Notes: a model not told the origin generated them from the letters alone. A DNA stretch of 61,307 nucleotides from Lacticaseibacillus hegangensis (GCF_003946465.1 NZ_RHOL01000015.1:1-61307); one strand, 5' to 3'; shown: positions 1 through 7,957, counted from the first letter of the stretch. Numbers and translations are program-made.

Positions 1-104
1 AGATTCCACCTCGCGATGGACACCCTTGCCCTTGGCTAGCGGTTCCGACTACTACGGCCCGCAGTGGACTTTCACCACCAAGTTGGCGCCCATGCCGGGC
101 GCAC
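1..104 (-). mobile_element. Group IIC intron, 5' end (domain I fragment), cut by window edge
   Basis: Read on the minus strand, position 104 starts with GTGCG, the group II intron 5' consensus, followed by CCCGGCATGGGCG, a GGTGAAAGTCCAC block, AACCGCTAGCC and GCAAGGGTGTCC. From memory these are the ordered blocks that open group IIC introns of the Oceanobacillus iheyensis type. Only about 104 bases are present; the rest, including any reverse transcriptase, lies outside the window. The intron begins two bases after the T-tract of the terminator at 106-131, which is the preferred target of class C introns. Confidence 0.85.
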
Positions 105-105
105 C

Positions 106-131
106 AAAAAAACCGTCGGCTGCACCAACGG
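106..131 (-). terminator. Rho-independent terminator of the Eis-like gene
   Basis: On the minus strand CCGTTGG pairs with CCGACGG around a five-base loop, followed by seven Ts. It lies 13 bases after the stop of the acetyltransferase gene and forms the 5' exon of the group IIC intron. Confidence 0.85.
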
Positions 132-143
132 TCACGCACTGAT

Positions 144-1310
144 TTAGAAGTAATCGTATAGCTGGGCTTGGCGACTGATGAACGCCGCCCCCACGCTGGT
201 GATAGTGAACGGATCACCGTCGATCAGGCCCAGGTTATAAGCGTCCTGAAGCGGCCGCACCCCGAAGGTTGCCTTGACCAGCTGCTGGATCGACAAGGCG
301 ATCTGCGGCTTGCCCGTCGCTTTTTCAAAGGTCGCCTGGCCGTCGTCCAAAGCCAGACGCCAAACCCCGGCATTTTCCGGAATGTAATCGTCTGTGATGC
401 CAATCAGGACCGGCGCGAGGTCGGTCACCTGGTACGGGTAGCGGCGCATGAAGTCCGCGACGTCGACGATGCGCGCCATCATGTAGGCGTGCACCGAGGT
501 GCTCAGCACGCTGGGATCCGGCAGCAAGTCGTGCAGCGACTCCGGGTTGCCGGTGGTGTAGACAAACTGCTGGTACGCGGTGCGATGGCCGCCGATGAAG
601 CGGGCCAGTGCCAGCAGCGTGTCCAAGTCGTCATGGAACTGCTCGATGATGCGGAATGTGGCCGCCTCGCGCTGGTAAATCACATAGCCGGTCGGCCGCT
701 CCCCCAGCGTGGCCACGGCGACTTCGCGGTCCGGATAATGGTCGGCCAGGTTTTGCCACCACCAGTCCGCCCGCCGCAGCCCGCCGCGTGTTGCGTCCGA
801 ACTGCGCTCGTAAACCTCCCGCATAGCCGCGATCGCCGCGCGAAACGGCACGCGGTGCACGGTGACCTCATTGCTGCGCTGCGGCACCTTGGGAAACGCG
901 GCAGCCGGCAGCACATGTTCGACCTGGTCGAAGGCCCCTTCATAGCCAAACCGGCGATAAAACGTGCTGGCAAACGGCGCCAGGTAGGATAAGGTCTCGC
1001 CGGCAACGCGCATGTCCTTGAAGGCTTCCTTCATGATGGCACTGATCCCGCCATTGCCGGCGGTTTCGGGGTACGAGGCCACGTAGCCGATACCACTCAT
1101 TTTGTACGTGGTCCCGGCAAAGTCGACTTCAAAATGCGTTCCCAAAACACCACTTTCCAGGGGCTCACCAACGCCCCAGGCACTGGAATGCGCGTACAGG
1201 CTGGCAAAAGCGCGATCGCGGCTTTCACTTTGCGGTAAATTAAAGGCGTAACGGGCCAGCGCGTAGTACGCGGCCTCATCTGAAGCGGTCAACCGAGCAA
1301 CTGCGACCAT
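144..1310 (-). CDS. Eis-like GNAT N-acetyltransferase
   Basis: 388-residue protein resembling the Eis/YjcK group of acetyltransferases: two GNAT-like folds followed by a C-terminal sterol-carrier-like domain. The N-terminal part has the family pattern around GIGYVASYPE (about residues 75-85), followed by GGISAIMKEAF, where the acetyl-CoA loop is expected, and YRRFGYEGAFD (about 120-130), typical of GNAT C-terminal strands. The chosen ATG at 1310 has GGGAGGA five bases upstream; a longer frame to 1388 has no ribosome binding site. Family members acetylate amines, including aminoglycosides or lysines; the substrate here is unknown. It is monocistronic and ends in a terminator abutting an intron. 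Confidence 0.8.
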   Translation of the reverse strand: MVAVARLTASDEAAYYALARYAFNLPQSESRDRAFASLYAHSSAWGVGEPLESGVLGTHFEVDFAGTTYKMSGIGYVASYPETAGNGGISAIMKEAFKDMRVAGETLSYLAPFASTFYRRFGYEGAFDQVEHVLPAAAFPKVPQRSNEVTVHRVPFRAAIAAMREVYERSSDATRGGLRRADWWWQNLADHYPDREVAVATLGERPTGYVIYQREAATFRIIEQFHDDLDTLLALARFIGGHRTAYQQFVYTTGNPESLHDLLPDPSVLSTSVHAYMMARIVDVADFMRRYPYQVTDLAPVLIGITDDYIPENAGVWRLALDDGQATFEKATGKPQIALSIQQLVKATFGVRPLQDAYNLGLIDGDPFTITSVGAAFISRQAQLYDYF

Positions 1311-1464
1311 AATTGTCCTCCCTAGAATCTTAGTGCCTTCAGTATACCGTATCACCGTCACCTTTTTTTTATGTGTAAAAGCGCACAATCTTCACAATCT
1401 CGCTGAGAAAAGTGCAAATCTCCCCGCTATCCTGAACTTATCGCATCAAGAAAGGGAGATCATC

Positions 1465-1704
1465 ATGGAACTGAATCAAACCCACGTTGTTGCCGCTCAG
1501 CTCGAAACCATCAACTATCCGCAGATCATCGCCCGCACTGAAACTGGGAAGGCACTGACAGTCGAGACCAACGAAAAACAGCGCGACGACCCGGCATTTT
1601 GGCAGGCCATCAGCGCTATTCTCAAAGCTCATTTGTGGGTGCCGGTGTCGACGCGCCTGCATCAACTGATGGATTCCGACTGGTTGATGCCCAATCCTGC
1701 CTAA
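1465..1704 (+). CDS. Hypothetical protein, 79 aa
   Basis: Small protein with an AAGGGAG ribosome binding site seven bases before ATG 1465. It is soluble and has no signal peptide or transmembrane segment. The sequence is mildly acidic with a central NEKQRDDPAFWQ stretch and a C-terminal HQLMDSDWLMP. I do not recognise a family. It is convergent with the next gene, with only three bases between the two stop codons, so the two transcripts overlap at their ends. The clear ribosome binding site and codon use like its neighbours make it likely to be real. Confidence 0.6.
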   Translation: MELNQTHVVAAQLETINYPQIIARTETGKALTVETNEKQRDDPAFWQAISAILKAHLWVPVSTRLHQLMDSDWLMPNPA

Positions 1705-1707
1705 AGA

Positions 1708-2202
1708 CTACTTGGCTTCCTGCCACTGCCGGAAGCGGGCTGAAGCGACGATCAGCGTCACGGCCGCATCCTTGGACAGGGCAGCAGTCACGGTTTCCAG
1801 GTGGCCAGAGGTGGCCACGGCGCCGATGACCTCAAGACCAAACTTCACAATGTTCAGATCCTTTTTGGCCTGGTAGCCGTCTTCAAACACCGGCTCATGG
1901 TTGTAGGTGAAGTTGAGCTCATCTTTGGTAATGGAACCATCGACGTGGTTGACCATGATCCGGTCTTCCACCTGCGACAGCGGCTGGTCGTCGGCCATCA
2001 GGTTCAGCTTGTGATCGGATTCTTCCCGGTCAAACGTTCCCTGCTTCATCGGCAAGTAAGCCGCGGCCGGCTGGGCAAGCACCTTGAGGTAGTCCACAGC
2101 GGCCAACACTTTGTCCGTGGGCATCAACTCTGCCTTGTCCAGCAGCTTATCGTTATTGGCCTCCAGCCAGTCCGCCAGTTCACTGATTCCAAATTGATCC
2201 AT
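1708..2202 (-). CDS. Hypothetical protein, 164 aa
   Basis: Soluble 164-residue protein without recognised motifs. The N-terminus (ISELADWLEANNDKLLDKAE) looks helical, the middle is acidic, and the C-terminus (VTAALSKDAAVTLIVASARF) is a hydrophobic helix too short and polar to be a confident membrane anchor. ATG 2202 is chosen because GGAGG lies five bases upstream; an upstream in-frame GTG at 2214 overlaps that site. It stands alone between two small plus-strand genes. Function unknown. Confidence 0.65.
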   Translation of the reverse strand: MDQFGISELADWLEANNDKLLDKAELMPTDKVLAAVDYLKVLAQPAAAYLPMKQGTFDREESDHKLNLMADDQPLSQVEDRIMVNHVDGSITKDELNFTYNHEPVFEDGYQAKKDLNIVKFGLEVIGAVATSGHLETVTAALSKDAAVTLIVASARFRQWQEAK

Positions 2203-2337
2203 TATGACCTCCACGTGTTTGTGCCGATAATTTCCGGCAGAGTCAAAACATCAAAAACATTGTACCATGGTCAAAGCTTCAGCCCAAGGTTAGGTGACTT
2301 GCCACCCCTGCTATAATAGAACTAAGGAGGGATGATT

Positions 2338-2526
2338 ATGCCTGACATCAAAAAACGGCCACTGCCGGTGTTTGATGCGGAAGGCCGGCCCTTGCGTCTA
2401 AAGCCCCGGATCACGTACAAACTGCGCGTGAAAAATGGCTACATCTTGGCGCTGACATCCAACCAGCATCAAACCCGCTTACCGAATCTCGTCAAATTAC
2501 ATGAACACAGTCCCCACACCAAATAA
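2338..2526 (+). CDS. Hypothetical basic small protein, 62 aa
   Basis: Short, strongly basic protein (MPDIKKRPLPVFDAEGRP at the start, many K/R and H residues). ATG 2338 is seven bases after AAGGAGG (2324-2330); the in-frame ATG at 2332 is only one base from it and is unlikely. A TATAAT at 2312-2317 lies just upstream, giving a very short leader. A terminator follows the stop within 10 bases, so this is a self-contained transcription unit. I do not recognise the family; the charge is compatible with nucleic-acid or ribosome binding, which is inference. Confidence 0.6.
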   Translation: MPDIKKRPLPVFDAEGRPLRLKPRITYKLRVKNGYILALTSNQHQTRLPNLVKLHEHSPHTK

Positions 2527-2535
2527 GGGGTGATG

Positions 2536-2564
2536 ATCACGCGGCCTGGCTGCGTGATTTTTTA
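2536..2564 (+). terminator. Rho-independent terminator
   Basis: ATCACGC pairs perfectly with GCGTGAT around a nine-base loop, followed by six Ts. It follows the 62-residue gene. Confidence 0.85.
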
Positions 2565-2577
2565 TTAACTCATCTGG

Positions 2578-3504
2578 TCAGGCCGGCGTGCGCCGCGTCT
2601 TCGCGGTTTTGGGCGCTTTGGGACCAGTGGCCGCCATCAAAAATACTGTCCCGATGATCACCGCAGTGCCAAGCAGCTCGGCGGGCCCCAGGTGCAGGTG
2701 TAAAAACAGGACCGAGGTGACCGTGGCGCCAATCGGCTCAAAGGCGTCCAGCAGCCCAGCCGCCGTCGCCGAAATATAACGCAGGCTGGCCAAGTACGAC
2801 AGGTAGGCGATCAGCGTGCCGAAAATCACAACGAACCCGAACGCGCCCCAGCCCAGCGAGTTGAGGTGCGGCACACCGACCCACAGCGGCCGATACACGG
2901 TCATGAGCAGCCCGCCAATCAGCTGCGCCCAACCAACCACGACCAGCGGGGAATAATGCGCAAGCAGTCCCGCTGGCAGCAGTGTGTACAGTGCGGCGGC
3001 CAGTGCCGCGCCAAGCCCCCAAAGAAGCGCGCTTGGCGAGATCGCCAGCGTGGTCAGGTGCCCTTTGGTGACCACCAGCAGCGTGCCAAACATCGCTAAG
3101 GCAATCACCAGCACATCGATCCGCCGCGGCAGCTGTCGCGTTTGAATCGCCAAGATCAGCAAAATCACCACTGGCGACAGGTACTGCAGCGTCGTCGCGG
3201 TCGGGGCGTTAGCGACCTCCACAGCCTTAAAGTAAATGAATTGCATCGTGATCATCCCAAACAGGATAAAAATCGTCATTTGCCAGGCGTCATGTTTATT
3301 GTGCCACGGGGCAAAAATTTGCTTGCCCTCACGCAGCCAGGCAAATGCCATCGTCAAAATACCGGCGATCAGCATCTTGGCCGAAATCAGCCAGGCCACG
3401 TCTGTTCCCTGTTGAAATAGCACTTCACTGGCCGGCCCCGACACGCCCCACAGGCACGAGCCGAAAATCGCCAGTCCTAACCCAAGTAACCGTTTATTGT
3501 GCAT
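2578..3504 (-). CDS. EamA/DMT-superfamily transporter
   Basis: 308-residue membrane protein with ten predicted hydrophobic segments arranged as two five-helix EamA repeats, typical of the drug/metabolite transporter superfamily. The first repeat contains CLWGVSGPASEVLF and the FIYFKAVEVANAPTATTLQYLSP region, the second LIAYLSYLASLRYISATAAGLLD. Both 'xYxAL/AxxxxxAxxAxxL' patterns are typical of EamA. The tail is basic and probably cytoplasmic. It starts at ATG 3504 with AGGA upstream and follows the tag gene by 30 bases, so the two are likely cotranscribed. Substrates of such carriers (amino acids, metabolites, drugs) cannot be read from sequence. Confidence 0.85.
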   Translation of the reverse strand: MHNKRLLGLGLAIFGSCLWGVSGPASEVLFQQGTDVAWLISAKMLIAGILTMAFAWLREGKQIFAPWHNKHDAWQMTIFILFGMITMQFIYFKAVEVANAPTATTLQYLSPVVILLILAIQTRQLPRRIDVLVIALAMFGTLLVVTKGHLTTLAISPSALLWGLGAALAAALYTLLPAGLLAHYSPLVVVGWAQLIGGLLMTVYRPLWVGVPHLNSLGWGAFGFVVIFGTLIAYLSYLASLRYISATAAGLLDAFEPIGATVTSVLFLHLHLGPAELLGTAVIIGTVFLMAATGPKAPKTAKTRRTPA

Positions 3505-3534
3505 GATTGTCCTACCAGCAATAAAGTTTTTCAG

Positions 3535-4068
3535 TCAGGCCAAATGGTCGTCGATCACCCCGGCCCCCTGCAGGAAGCTGTATGCCGTGGTCGGCCCGAT
3601 CATGGTGATGCCGCGCTTTTTCATGTCCTTGGCCACCGCTGTCGACAGGTCCGAGTACGCCGGCACGTCGGCCCAGCGGCGCGGCTTGTTGACCAGCTGC
3701 TCGCCCGCGGTAAAATGCCACACGTACGCCGCAAAGCTGCCGAAGGCTTGCTGGATCTGCTGAACCGCGCGAGCGTTGTGCGGGATTGACGCGAGCTTGC
3801 GCCGATTGCGGATGAGCCGCGCGTCTGCCATGAGCGGCTCAATGTCCGCATCTGTCATCCGCGCAACAGCGTCAATCTCAAAATCATGAAATACCTCGTT
3901 GAACGCTGCCCGCTTGTTCAGCACCAGCTCCCAGTTCAGTCCGATTTGCAGACTTTCCAGGCTCAGCAGCTCGAACAGCTGGCGATCATCGTGCTTGGGC
4001 ACGCCCCATTCATGATCGTGATATTCTTTTAACACCGGGCTTTTGGCCCACCAAACTGATTCTTCCAT
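3535..4068 (-). CDS. tag: DNA-3-methyladenine glycosylase I
   Basis: 177 residues, close to the usual Tag length. It removes 3-methyladenine from alkylated DNA, starting base excision repair. Visible family motifs: YHDHEWGVP (residues 16-24), LFELLSLESLQIGLNW with the glutamate E38 of the base-binding pocket, RNRRKLASIPHNA, and YSFLQGAGVIDDH near the C-terminus. His17 and the C-terminal His of the E. coli zinc site are present, but the N-terminal Cys and final Cys ligands are absent and the protein stops right after DDHLA, so a complete HHCC zinc snap cannot form. ATG 4068 has GGAGGTG seven bases upstream. Probably an operon with the EamA transporter. Confidence 0.92.
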   Translation of the reverse strand: MEESVWWAKSPVLKEYHDHEWGVPKHDDRQLFELLSLESLQIGLNWELVLNKRAAFNEVFHDFEIDAVARMTDADIEPLMADARLIRNRRKLASIPHNARAVQQIQQAFGSFAAYVWHFTAGEQLVNKPRRWADVPAYSDLSTAVAKDMKKRGITMIGPTTAYSFLQGAGVIDDHLA

Positions 4069-4180
4069 CTTAGCACCTCCGCGGATAGATTACGCCGCCA
4101 AAGTTCAGTTTTCTTGCCCCTACTTTAAAAAGGACGCGGCCTGTCGTCAAGGCAGCGGCTTGTGCTCTTTGGCACAAAAA

Positions 4181-4327
4181 AAGAAAATAAGACAAAATTG
4201 CCTAGTCGCGTTCCATAAAGCAACGCCCAAGCGCACAAACGCCCCTGCACCGCGATTTTAAAAACAAATCGTGGCGCAGGGGCGCTTGTGCTTTGGGCTA
4301 AACCCGCTTTATGTCTCAGCCTCTTGG
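4181..4327. repeat. Dispersed hairpin repeat, copy 1
   Basis: About 145 bases that recur at 51051-51197 with roughly 93% identity. The core is a long inverted repeat (4225-4258 against 4266-4298) with an AT-rich seven-base loop, so it would fold into a stem of about 33 pairs; outer ATAAAGC/GCTTTAT arms extend it. There is no open frame and no T-tract. It lies downstream of usp on the minus strand and upstream of tag. It could be a MITE-like or REP-like element serving as a terminator or mRNA-end stabiliser (inference). Confidence 0.85.
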
Positions 4328-4334
4328 AAAATGC

Positions 4335-4784
4335 TTAAGCTTCAGTTTTGACAATCAGCACATCGCAAGGTGCGGTGCGGTTGACATACTCGGTGACCGA
4401 ACCGACCAGCACGCGCTCAACCGCGTTAAGCCCGGTGGCCCCGATCATGATCAGGTCCGTCTTGTGGTCGTGCGGAAAGTCGGTCGCGATGACATTCTTC
4501 GGGTTGCCGAAGCGCACGTGAATCGCGACGTCGGTCAAACCAGCCTGTTCAGCGCGGGTCTGCAAGCCATCCAAATACTTCTCGGCATCTTGGGTCAGCT
4601 GGTAAATCGCATCGCCAGAGATCATGCCGCCATAGCCACCAATAAATTGCTTTGTATCCAGGACGTTCAAGATGTCCAGGTGGGCGTGGTTGGTCTGTGC
4701 GACCTTGACCGCCTTGCTGAATGCCAGCTCAGCCTCATCGGAGCCATCAACTGGAACCAGTATCGTGGTATATTCTTGATCCAT
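4335..4784 (-). CDS. Universal stress protein, UspA family
   Basis: 149-residue Usp domain protein. It opens with YTTILVPVDGSDEAELAF, the standard first strand and Asp-containing loop, and carries the complete nucleotide-binding signature G-2X-G-9X-G-S in GATGLNAVERVLVGS followed by the final strand CDVLIV. Members of this ATP-binding subgroup act in stress survival, usually as cytoplasmic dimers. ATG 4784 follows GAGGGTG. It is monocistronic; the only structure downstream is the large hairpin repeat, which may end its transcript. A second, divergent Usp lies at 37555-38004. Confidence 0.9.
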   Translation of the reverse strand: MDQEYTTILVPVDGSDEAELAFSKAVKVAQTNHAHLDILNVLDTKQFIGGYGGMISGDAIYQLTQDAEKYLDGLQTRAEQAGLTDVAIHVRFGNPKNVIATDFPHDHKTDLIMIGATGLNAVERVLVGSVTEYVNRTAPCDVLIVKTEA

Positions 4785-5022
4785 GTGATCACACCCTCTC
4801 TTTTCTCAAGCGTAAATCATCAGCCGGCCAAAAACAAGCAGAAGCATCATGATCGGGCCGCTCCCGTCACAGCCCGAATAAGCTTTTTTGGGAATAAAAA
4901 AACGTCTAACGCGCCAGTTCAGATTTTCAAAGGGTTTCTATTGAATGTTGACAATAAAAATATCGATAAAATTGCCCACTAATAATTGCATTTACCAAGC
5001 AAAAAAGCTAAATTAAACGGTG

Positions 5023-5040
5023 AACCGATTTCAATTGGTT
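5023..5040. promoter_or_regulatory. Imperfect palindrome before XRE gene, possible operator
   Basis: AACCGATT-TC-AATTGGTT, 8-base arms with one mismatch, 35 bases before the XRE start. Position and symmetry suit autoregulation by the HTH protein. The surrounding 290 bases (4785-5074) are AT-rich and otherwise show only a TTGACA at 4948-4953 without a clear -10 at standard spacing. Confidence 0.4.
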
Positions 5041-5074
5041 TAGTTATTCTAATTTATAGGAATGTGGTGAAAAC

Positions 5075-5467
5075 ATGACAGAAACAGTTGGCAGTGCCTT
5101 GCGTCAGATTCGCAAGGGCCGCGGCGAGTCCATCGTTGAAGTCGCTAAGGCCACGCACACCTCCCCGGCCAGCTTTACCAAGTGGGAAAACGATCAAACA
5201 ATCCCCAGTGAACGCAGTATCCGCAAGCTTGCGGAATACTACAACACCGACCCGAACAACATTCTCGCGCTTGCCTACCCGGACAAGTATGCGACCGATC
5301 GGGATGCGATCGACCTTGATGAGTACAATGTGATCCGTGTTGAAGATCTGCTCGCAGACAACACGATTCTGACCTACAACGGCTCCCGCTTGCCGCAGAC
5401 CAAAAAAGACCTCGTTGCGTCCTTCACCGCTGGTTTAATTATCGGCAGTGCCGCAGAACAGGACTAG
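5075..5467 (+). CDS. XRE-family helix-turn-helix regulator
   Basis: 130 residues. An N-terminal HTH_XRE domain (about 6-62) reads LRQIRKGRGESIVEVAKATHTS, then SFTKWENDQTIPSERSIRKLAEYYNTDPNNIL, the classic recognition-helix and helix-4 pattern. The C-terminal half (EYNVIRVEDLLADNTILTYNGSRL) has no recognised sensor or membrane segment. ATG 5075 is preceded by GGTGA. It is a single-gene unit with an AT-rich upstream region, a palindrome at 5023-5040 and its own terminator. The target is unknown; autoregulation is inferred from the palindrome. Confidence 0.85.
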   Translation: MTETVGSALRQIRKGRGESIVEVAKATHTSPASFTKWENDQTIPSERSIRKLAEYYNTDPNNILALAYPDKYATDRDAIDLDEYNVIRVEDLLADNTILTYNGSRLPQTKKDLVASFTAGLIIGSAAEQD

Positions 5468-5479
5468 CTTCGCTGAAAG

Positions 5480-5508
5480 AGTCGCCTTAGAGGCGGCTTT
5501 TTTCTTTT
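5480..5508 (+). terminator. Rho-independent terminator
   Basis: AGTCGCCT/AGGCGGCT stem (one G-T pair) with a three-base loop, followed by T6. It follows the XRE gene. Confidence 0.85.
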
Positions 5509-5555
5509 GCCCGCCTCCGGTATACTGAAACCGAATCCACTGAGGAGGTATTATC

Positions 5556-6344
5556 GTGACACCCATTGTTCTTCCCATCCACCACGGTTTCAACTTTCGC
5601 GACCTGGGCGGCTATCACACCAAAGCCGGTCAAACCGTCCGCGCCCACCGGCTGCTTCGGTCGGGCCGGCTGAACGAGCTGTCCGCCGCCGACCTGCAGT
5701 ACCTGGCCGATTACGGGCTTCAAACCGTCGTTGACTTCCGTTCGCCGCAGGAACGTGCTGACGCCCCGGACCGGGTCCCGACTGCGACCCAGGACGTGTT
5801 TGACCCTGTGTTTCCCACCGATGAGACCAAGGTCACGGCCGACGCCGAACAAGAGCGGCACACCGAACTGGCCAAGGATCCGCTGGCCGGTTTTCGCAGC
5901 ATGGTCAGCACCTACGCCAGTCTCGTCGTCCAGCCCAGCGCAAAAAAGGCGTACCGCCAGTTTTTCGACGTCCTGCTGGCCGCGGGTGATGACGGGGCCA
6001 CGTTGTTTCACTGCAGCGCCGGCAAGGACCGCACCGGCATGGGCGCGGTGTACCTGCTGACGGCGCTGGGCGTAGATTCGATCACCATTCGCCAGGACTA
6101 CCTGGCCTCAAACCTCTATCTGGTGGCAGAAGGCCAACGCATGGTCGATGAAGTGATCGAGGCCGGCGGCTCGCCGGCCCTTCAGGCCTCCTACCGGTCG
6201 CTGGGCGGCGTGGCCAACGAGTACCTGGACTCGGCGATTTACACCATTGACCGCGAGTACGGGAGCCTGCCTCATTACCTCAAAACTGAACTGCAACTCA
6301 GCGATGCGCAGCGGCGCGATTTACGCGCGCTTTATCTCAAGTGA
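5556..6344 (+). CDS. Protein tyrosine/lipid phosphatase, LipA/IphP-type
   Basis: 262-residue cytoplasmic protein-tyrosine-phosphatase-like enzyme of the Y_phosphatase3 group. The N-terminus has FNFRDLGGY, a hallmark of the group, and TVVDFRSPQE; the catalytic P-loop is FHCSAGKDRTG with nucleophile Cys153 and Arg159 (CX5R). Relatives dephosphorylate phosphotyrosine or phosphoinositides. The start is GTG 5556, placed by GAGGAGG eight bases upstream; no ATG alternative is better. TATACT at 5521-5526 could be its -10. It precedes a small unknown gene that has its own TATAAT, so the two need not be an operon. Confidence 0.88.
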   Translation: MTPIVLPIHHGFNFRDLGGYHTKAGQTVRAHRLLRSGRLNELSAADLQYLADYGLQTVVDFRSPQERADAPDRVPTATQDVFDPVFPTDETKVTADAEQERHTELAKDPLAGFRSMVSTYASLVVQPSAKKAYRQFFDVLLAAGDDGATLFHCSAGKDRTGMGAVYLLTALGVDSITIRQDYLASNLYLVAEGQRMVDEVIEAGGSPALQASYRSLGGVANEYLDSAIYTIDREYGSLPHYLKTELQLSDAQRRDLRALYLK

Positions 6345-6408
6345 TGGGCAGACCCTCCCTAGCGCATCTGCGTTATAATAAAGTCAAAGCGGAAAGGAGT
6401 GTGCGCTT

Positions 6409-6774
6409 ATGAAACTATACCAAGGATTAACCCAGGTGCAGGTGAACGACTCACTGGTTGACGATGCGCCGAACTTCACCATTCAAACGGAGCTCGACAA
6501 GCCGCTCAATTTTGCGCCGACGACGCTTTTCCACTACATTGACAGCGTGTTGAAGCCAGGCAGCCGGCACGACCAGAACAATCTGCGCTTCGTCACCGAC
6601 CCCGCCTTTATCGGCGAAAACTTCGATTACAGTAGTATTCCGGAAACCAAAGCCTACAAGGACTTCGAAGATAAAATGAACTTTGCCCGCAACATGGTGC
6701 AGGACCTCAACCGCCACGTTGCCGTTAACATTGACACTAAGAACAACGAATTTCAGCTCGTCTTTGTGGACTAA
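6409..6774 (+). CDS. Hypothetical protein, 121 aa
   Basis: 121-residue soluble protein, ATG 6409 with AAAGGAG upstream and TATAAT at 6374-6379. No known motif; a central DSVLKPGSRHDQNNLRFVTD region and an acidic/aromatic composition are all that can be said. It ends at a strong bidirectional terminator shared with dapF. Conserved unknowns of this size are common next to phosphatases in lactobacilli, but I cannot name the family. Confidence 0.65.
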   Translation: MKLYQGLTQVQVNDSLVDDAPNFTIQTELDKPLNFAPTTLFHYIDSVLKPGSRHDQNNLRFVTDPAFIGENFDYSSIPETKAYKDFEDKMNFARNMVQDLNRHVAVNIDTKNNEFQLVFVD

Positions 6775-6783
6775 CCAAATACA

Positions 6784-6827
6784 AACGACCCGGTTCAGGC
6801 GTGAACACCTGAACCGGGTCGTTTTTT
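6784..6827. terminator. Bidirectional terminator between hypothetical gene and dapF
   Basis: A perfect 16-base stem (6784-6799 with 6808-6823) and an eight-base loop; T6 on the plus strand and a T-rich flank on the minus strand. Confidence 0.85.
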
Positions 6828-6837
6828 CGACTGCGGA

Positions 6838-7833
6838 TTAAATGGCGGCAATTACGTCGCGGTACGGCAAGGTGCCCACAAACTGCTGGTAGGCCGCCTC
6901 CTCACCGGTGTCGGCGATTTGCGCACCGGTAAATTGACCTTCGTGCAGCTGGGCTTCTGGCACGTCGATCAGGTGCGTCGTCGTGGCGTTCCCAATCAGC
7001 TCGATCCAGTAGTCGCCGCCGCTGCCGTGCAAGTTGGTTTGAACCACACCGCCCGGATTGTAAACCGTGTTGAGCTGGTCAAGCGCTGCCGCTTCCGGAT
7101 GCGTCAGCACAAACGCGAGACTCGTGGCCGCCATCCCCGTGCCGCAGGCGTTGGTAAAGCCGACGCCGCGCTCGTAGGTGCGGGCAAACAGCGTGTGAGG
7201 CCCTTCAATGGCGGCAAACGTGACGTTGACCCCTTCTGGGAAGTAAGGGTTGGCCGCGTTTAGCTTACGGCCCAATGCGCCAATCTTCTCGCCGTTCAGC
7301 TCGGCTTCTGAAACAAAGGCGATCAGATGCGGGTTCGGGACTGCAACCGCCGTGAAGCGCAGCGTCGAATCCAGCGCAGGCAACCCTTGATCGACGATTT
7401 TTGCCGTGTCCAGCGCCGCAAATGGCAAGGCAGCCGCATCAAAACTGACCGGTGAAATCTCAACGGAAAAGCCTGGCACCCCGACAGCAAAATCGGACAC
7501 GTGGCGCACGCGCAGCGGCGCCTCCTCGGTTTGGACGGTGAACTGCTGCTGCCCGGTTTTCTCGCTCAGGTAGCGAGCCACGGTGCGCAGGCCGTTGCCG
7601 CACATCTTAGCCAGACTGCCATCGGCGTTGACGACGGTCATGCGGCCGACAGCGCCTGCCGCGTCGTCGACGATCAGCATACCGTCGGCCCCGCCGAGCA
7701 GCCCACTGTCCCGGCTGCTCAGCCGCTTGGTCAGCGTCACCAGCTCCTGATGAGACAGTTTGTGATCAAGCGTGGTTTGATCCAGCAGGAAAAAAGTGTT
7801 CTCCGAGCCGTGCACGCGTCTTAATTCAGCCAT
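6838..7833 (-). CDS. dapF: Diaminopimelate epimerase
   Basis: 331-residue enzyme converting LL- to meso-diaminopimelate, the last step before lysine and a supply step for peptidoglycan crosslinks. Both catalytic cysteines are visible in their motifs: Cys78 in MCGNGLRTVARYL and Cys230 in ACGTGMAATSLAF; GSENTFFLLD near the N-terminus fits the family HGxGND-like segment. ATG 7833 has GGGAGG seven bases upstream; the frame continues upstream without a second site. It is longer than many DapF (about 275), with an extended middle and C-terminus as seen in some lactic acid bacteria. Divergent from lysA. Confidence 0.93.
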   Translation of the reverse strand: MAELRRVHGSENTFFLLDQTTLDHKLSHQELVTLTKRLSSRDSGLLGGADGMLIVDDAAGAVGRMTVVNADGSLAKMCGNGLRTVARYLSEKTGQQQFTVQTEEAPLRVRHVSDFAVGVPGFSVEISPVSFDAAALPFAALDTAKIVDQGLPALDSTLRFTAVAVPNPHLIAFVSEAELNGEKIGALGRKLNAANPYFPEGVNVTFAAIEGPHTLFARTYERGVGFTNACGTGMAATSLAFVLTHPEAAALDQLNTVYNPGGVVQTNLHGSGGDYWIELIGNATTTHLIDVPEAQLHEGQFTGAQIADTGEEAAYQQFVGTLPYRDVIAAI

Positions 7834-7957
7834 CCAAAAGCCTCCCAATAAATAGTGGCTAAATTGTAGCACAAGCGGCCGCCGCTCGCCATCGATGATT
7901 GACCGGTCGGCCGGCAAAGGCTAGACTTTGCTTAAACTCACCTCGGGAGGCATCACC

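Noticed and set aside
168-992. 274-codon plus-strand frame opposite the Eis-like gene
   Set aside because: Low-complexity Arg/Val/Gln-rich translation, no ribosome binding site, and fully antisense to a gene with clear motifs; typical of GC-rich DNA.
4158-4180. Terminator at TTGTGC/GCACAA before tag
   Set aside because: The stem is short and the A-run is on the wrong side for either strand.
7834-7957. Lysine riboswitch between dapF and lysA
   Set aside because: The region is only 124 bases and shows none of the L-box conserved segments; just a minus-strand TACAAT.
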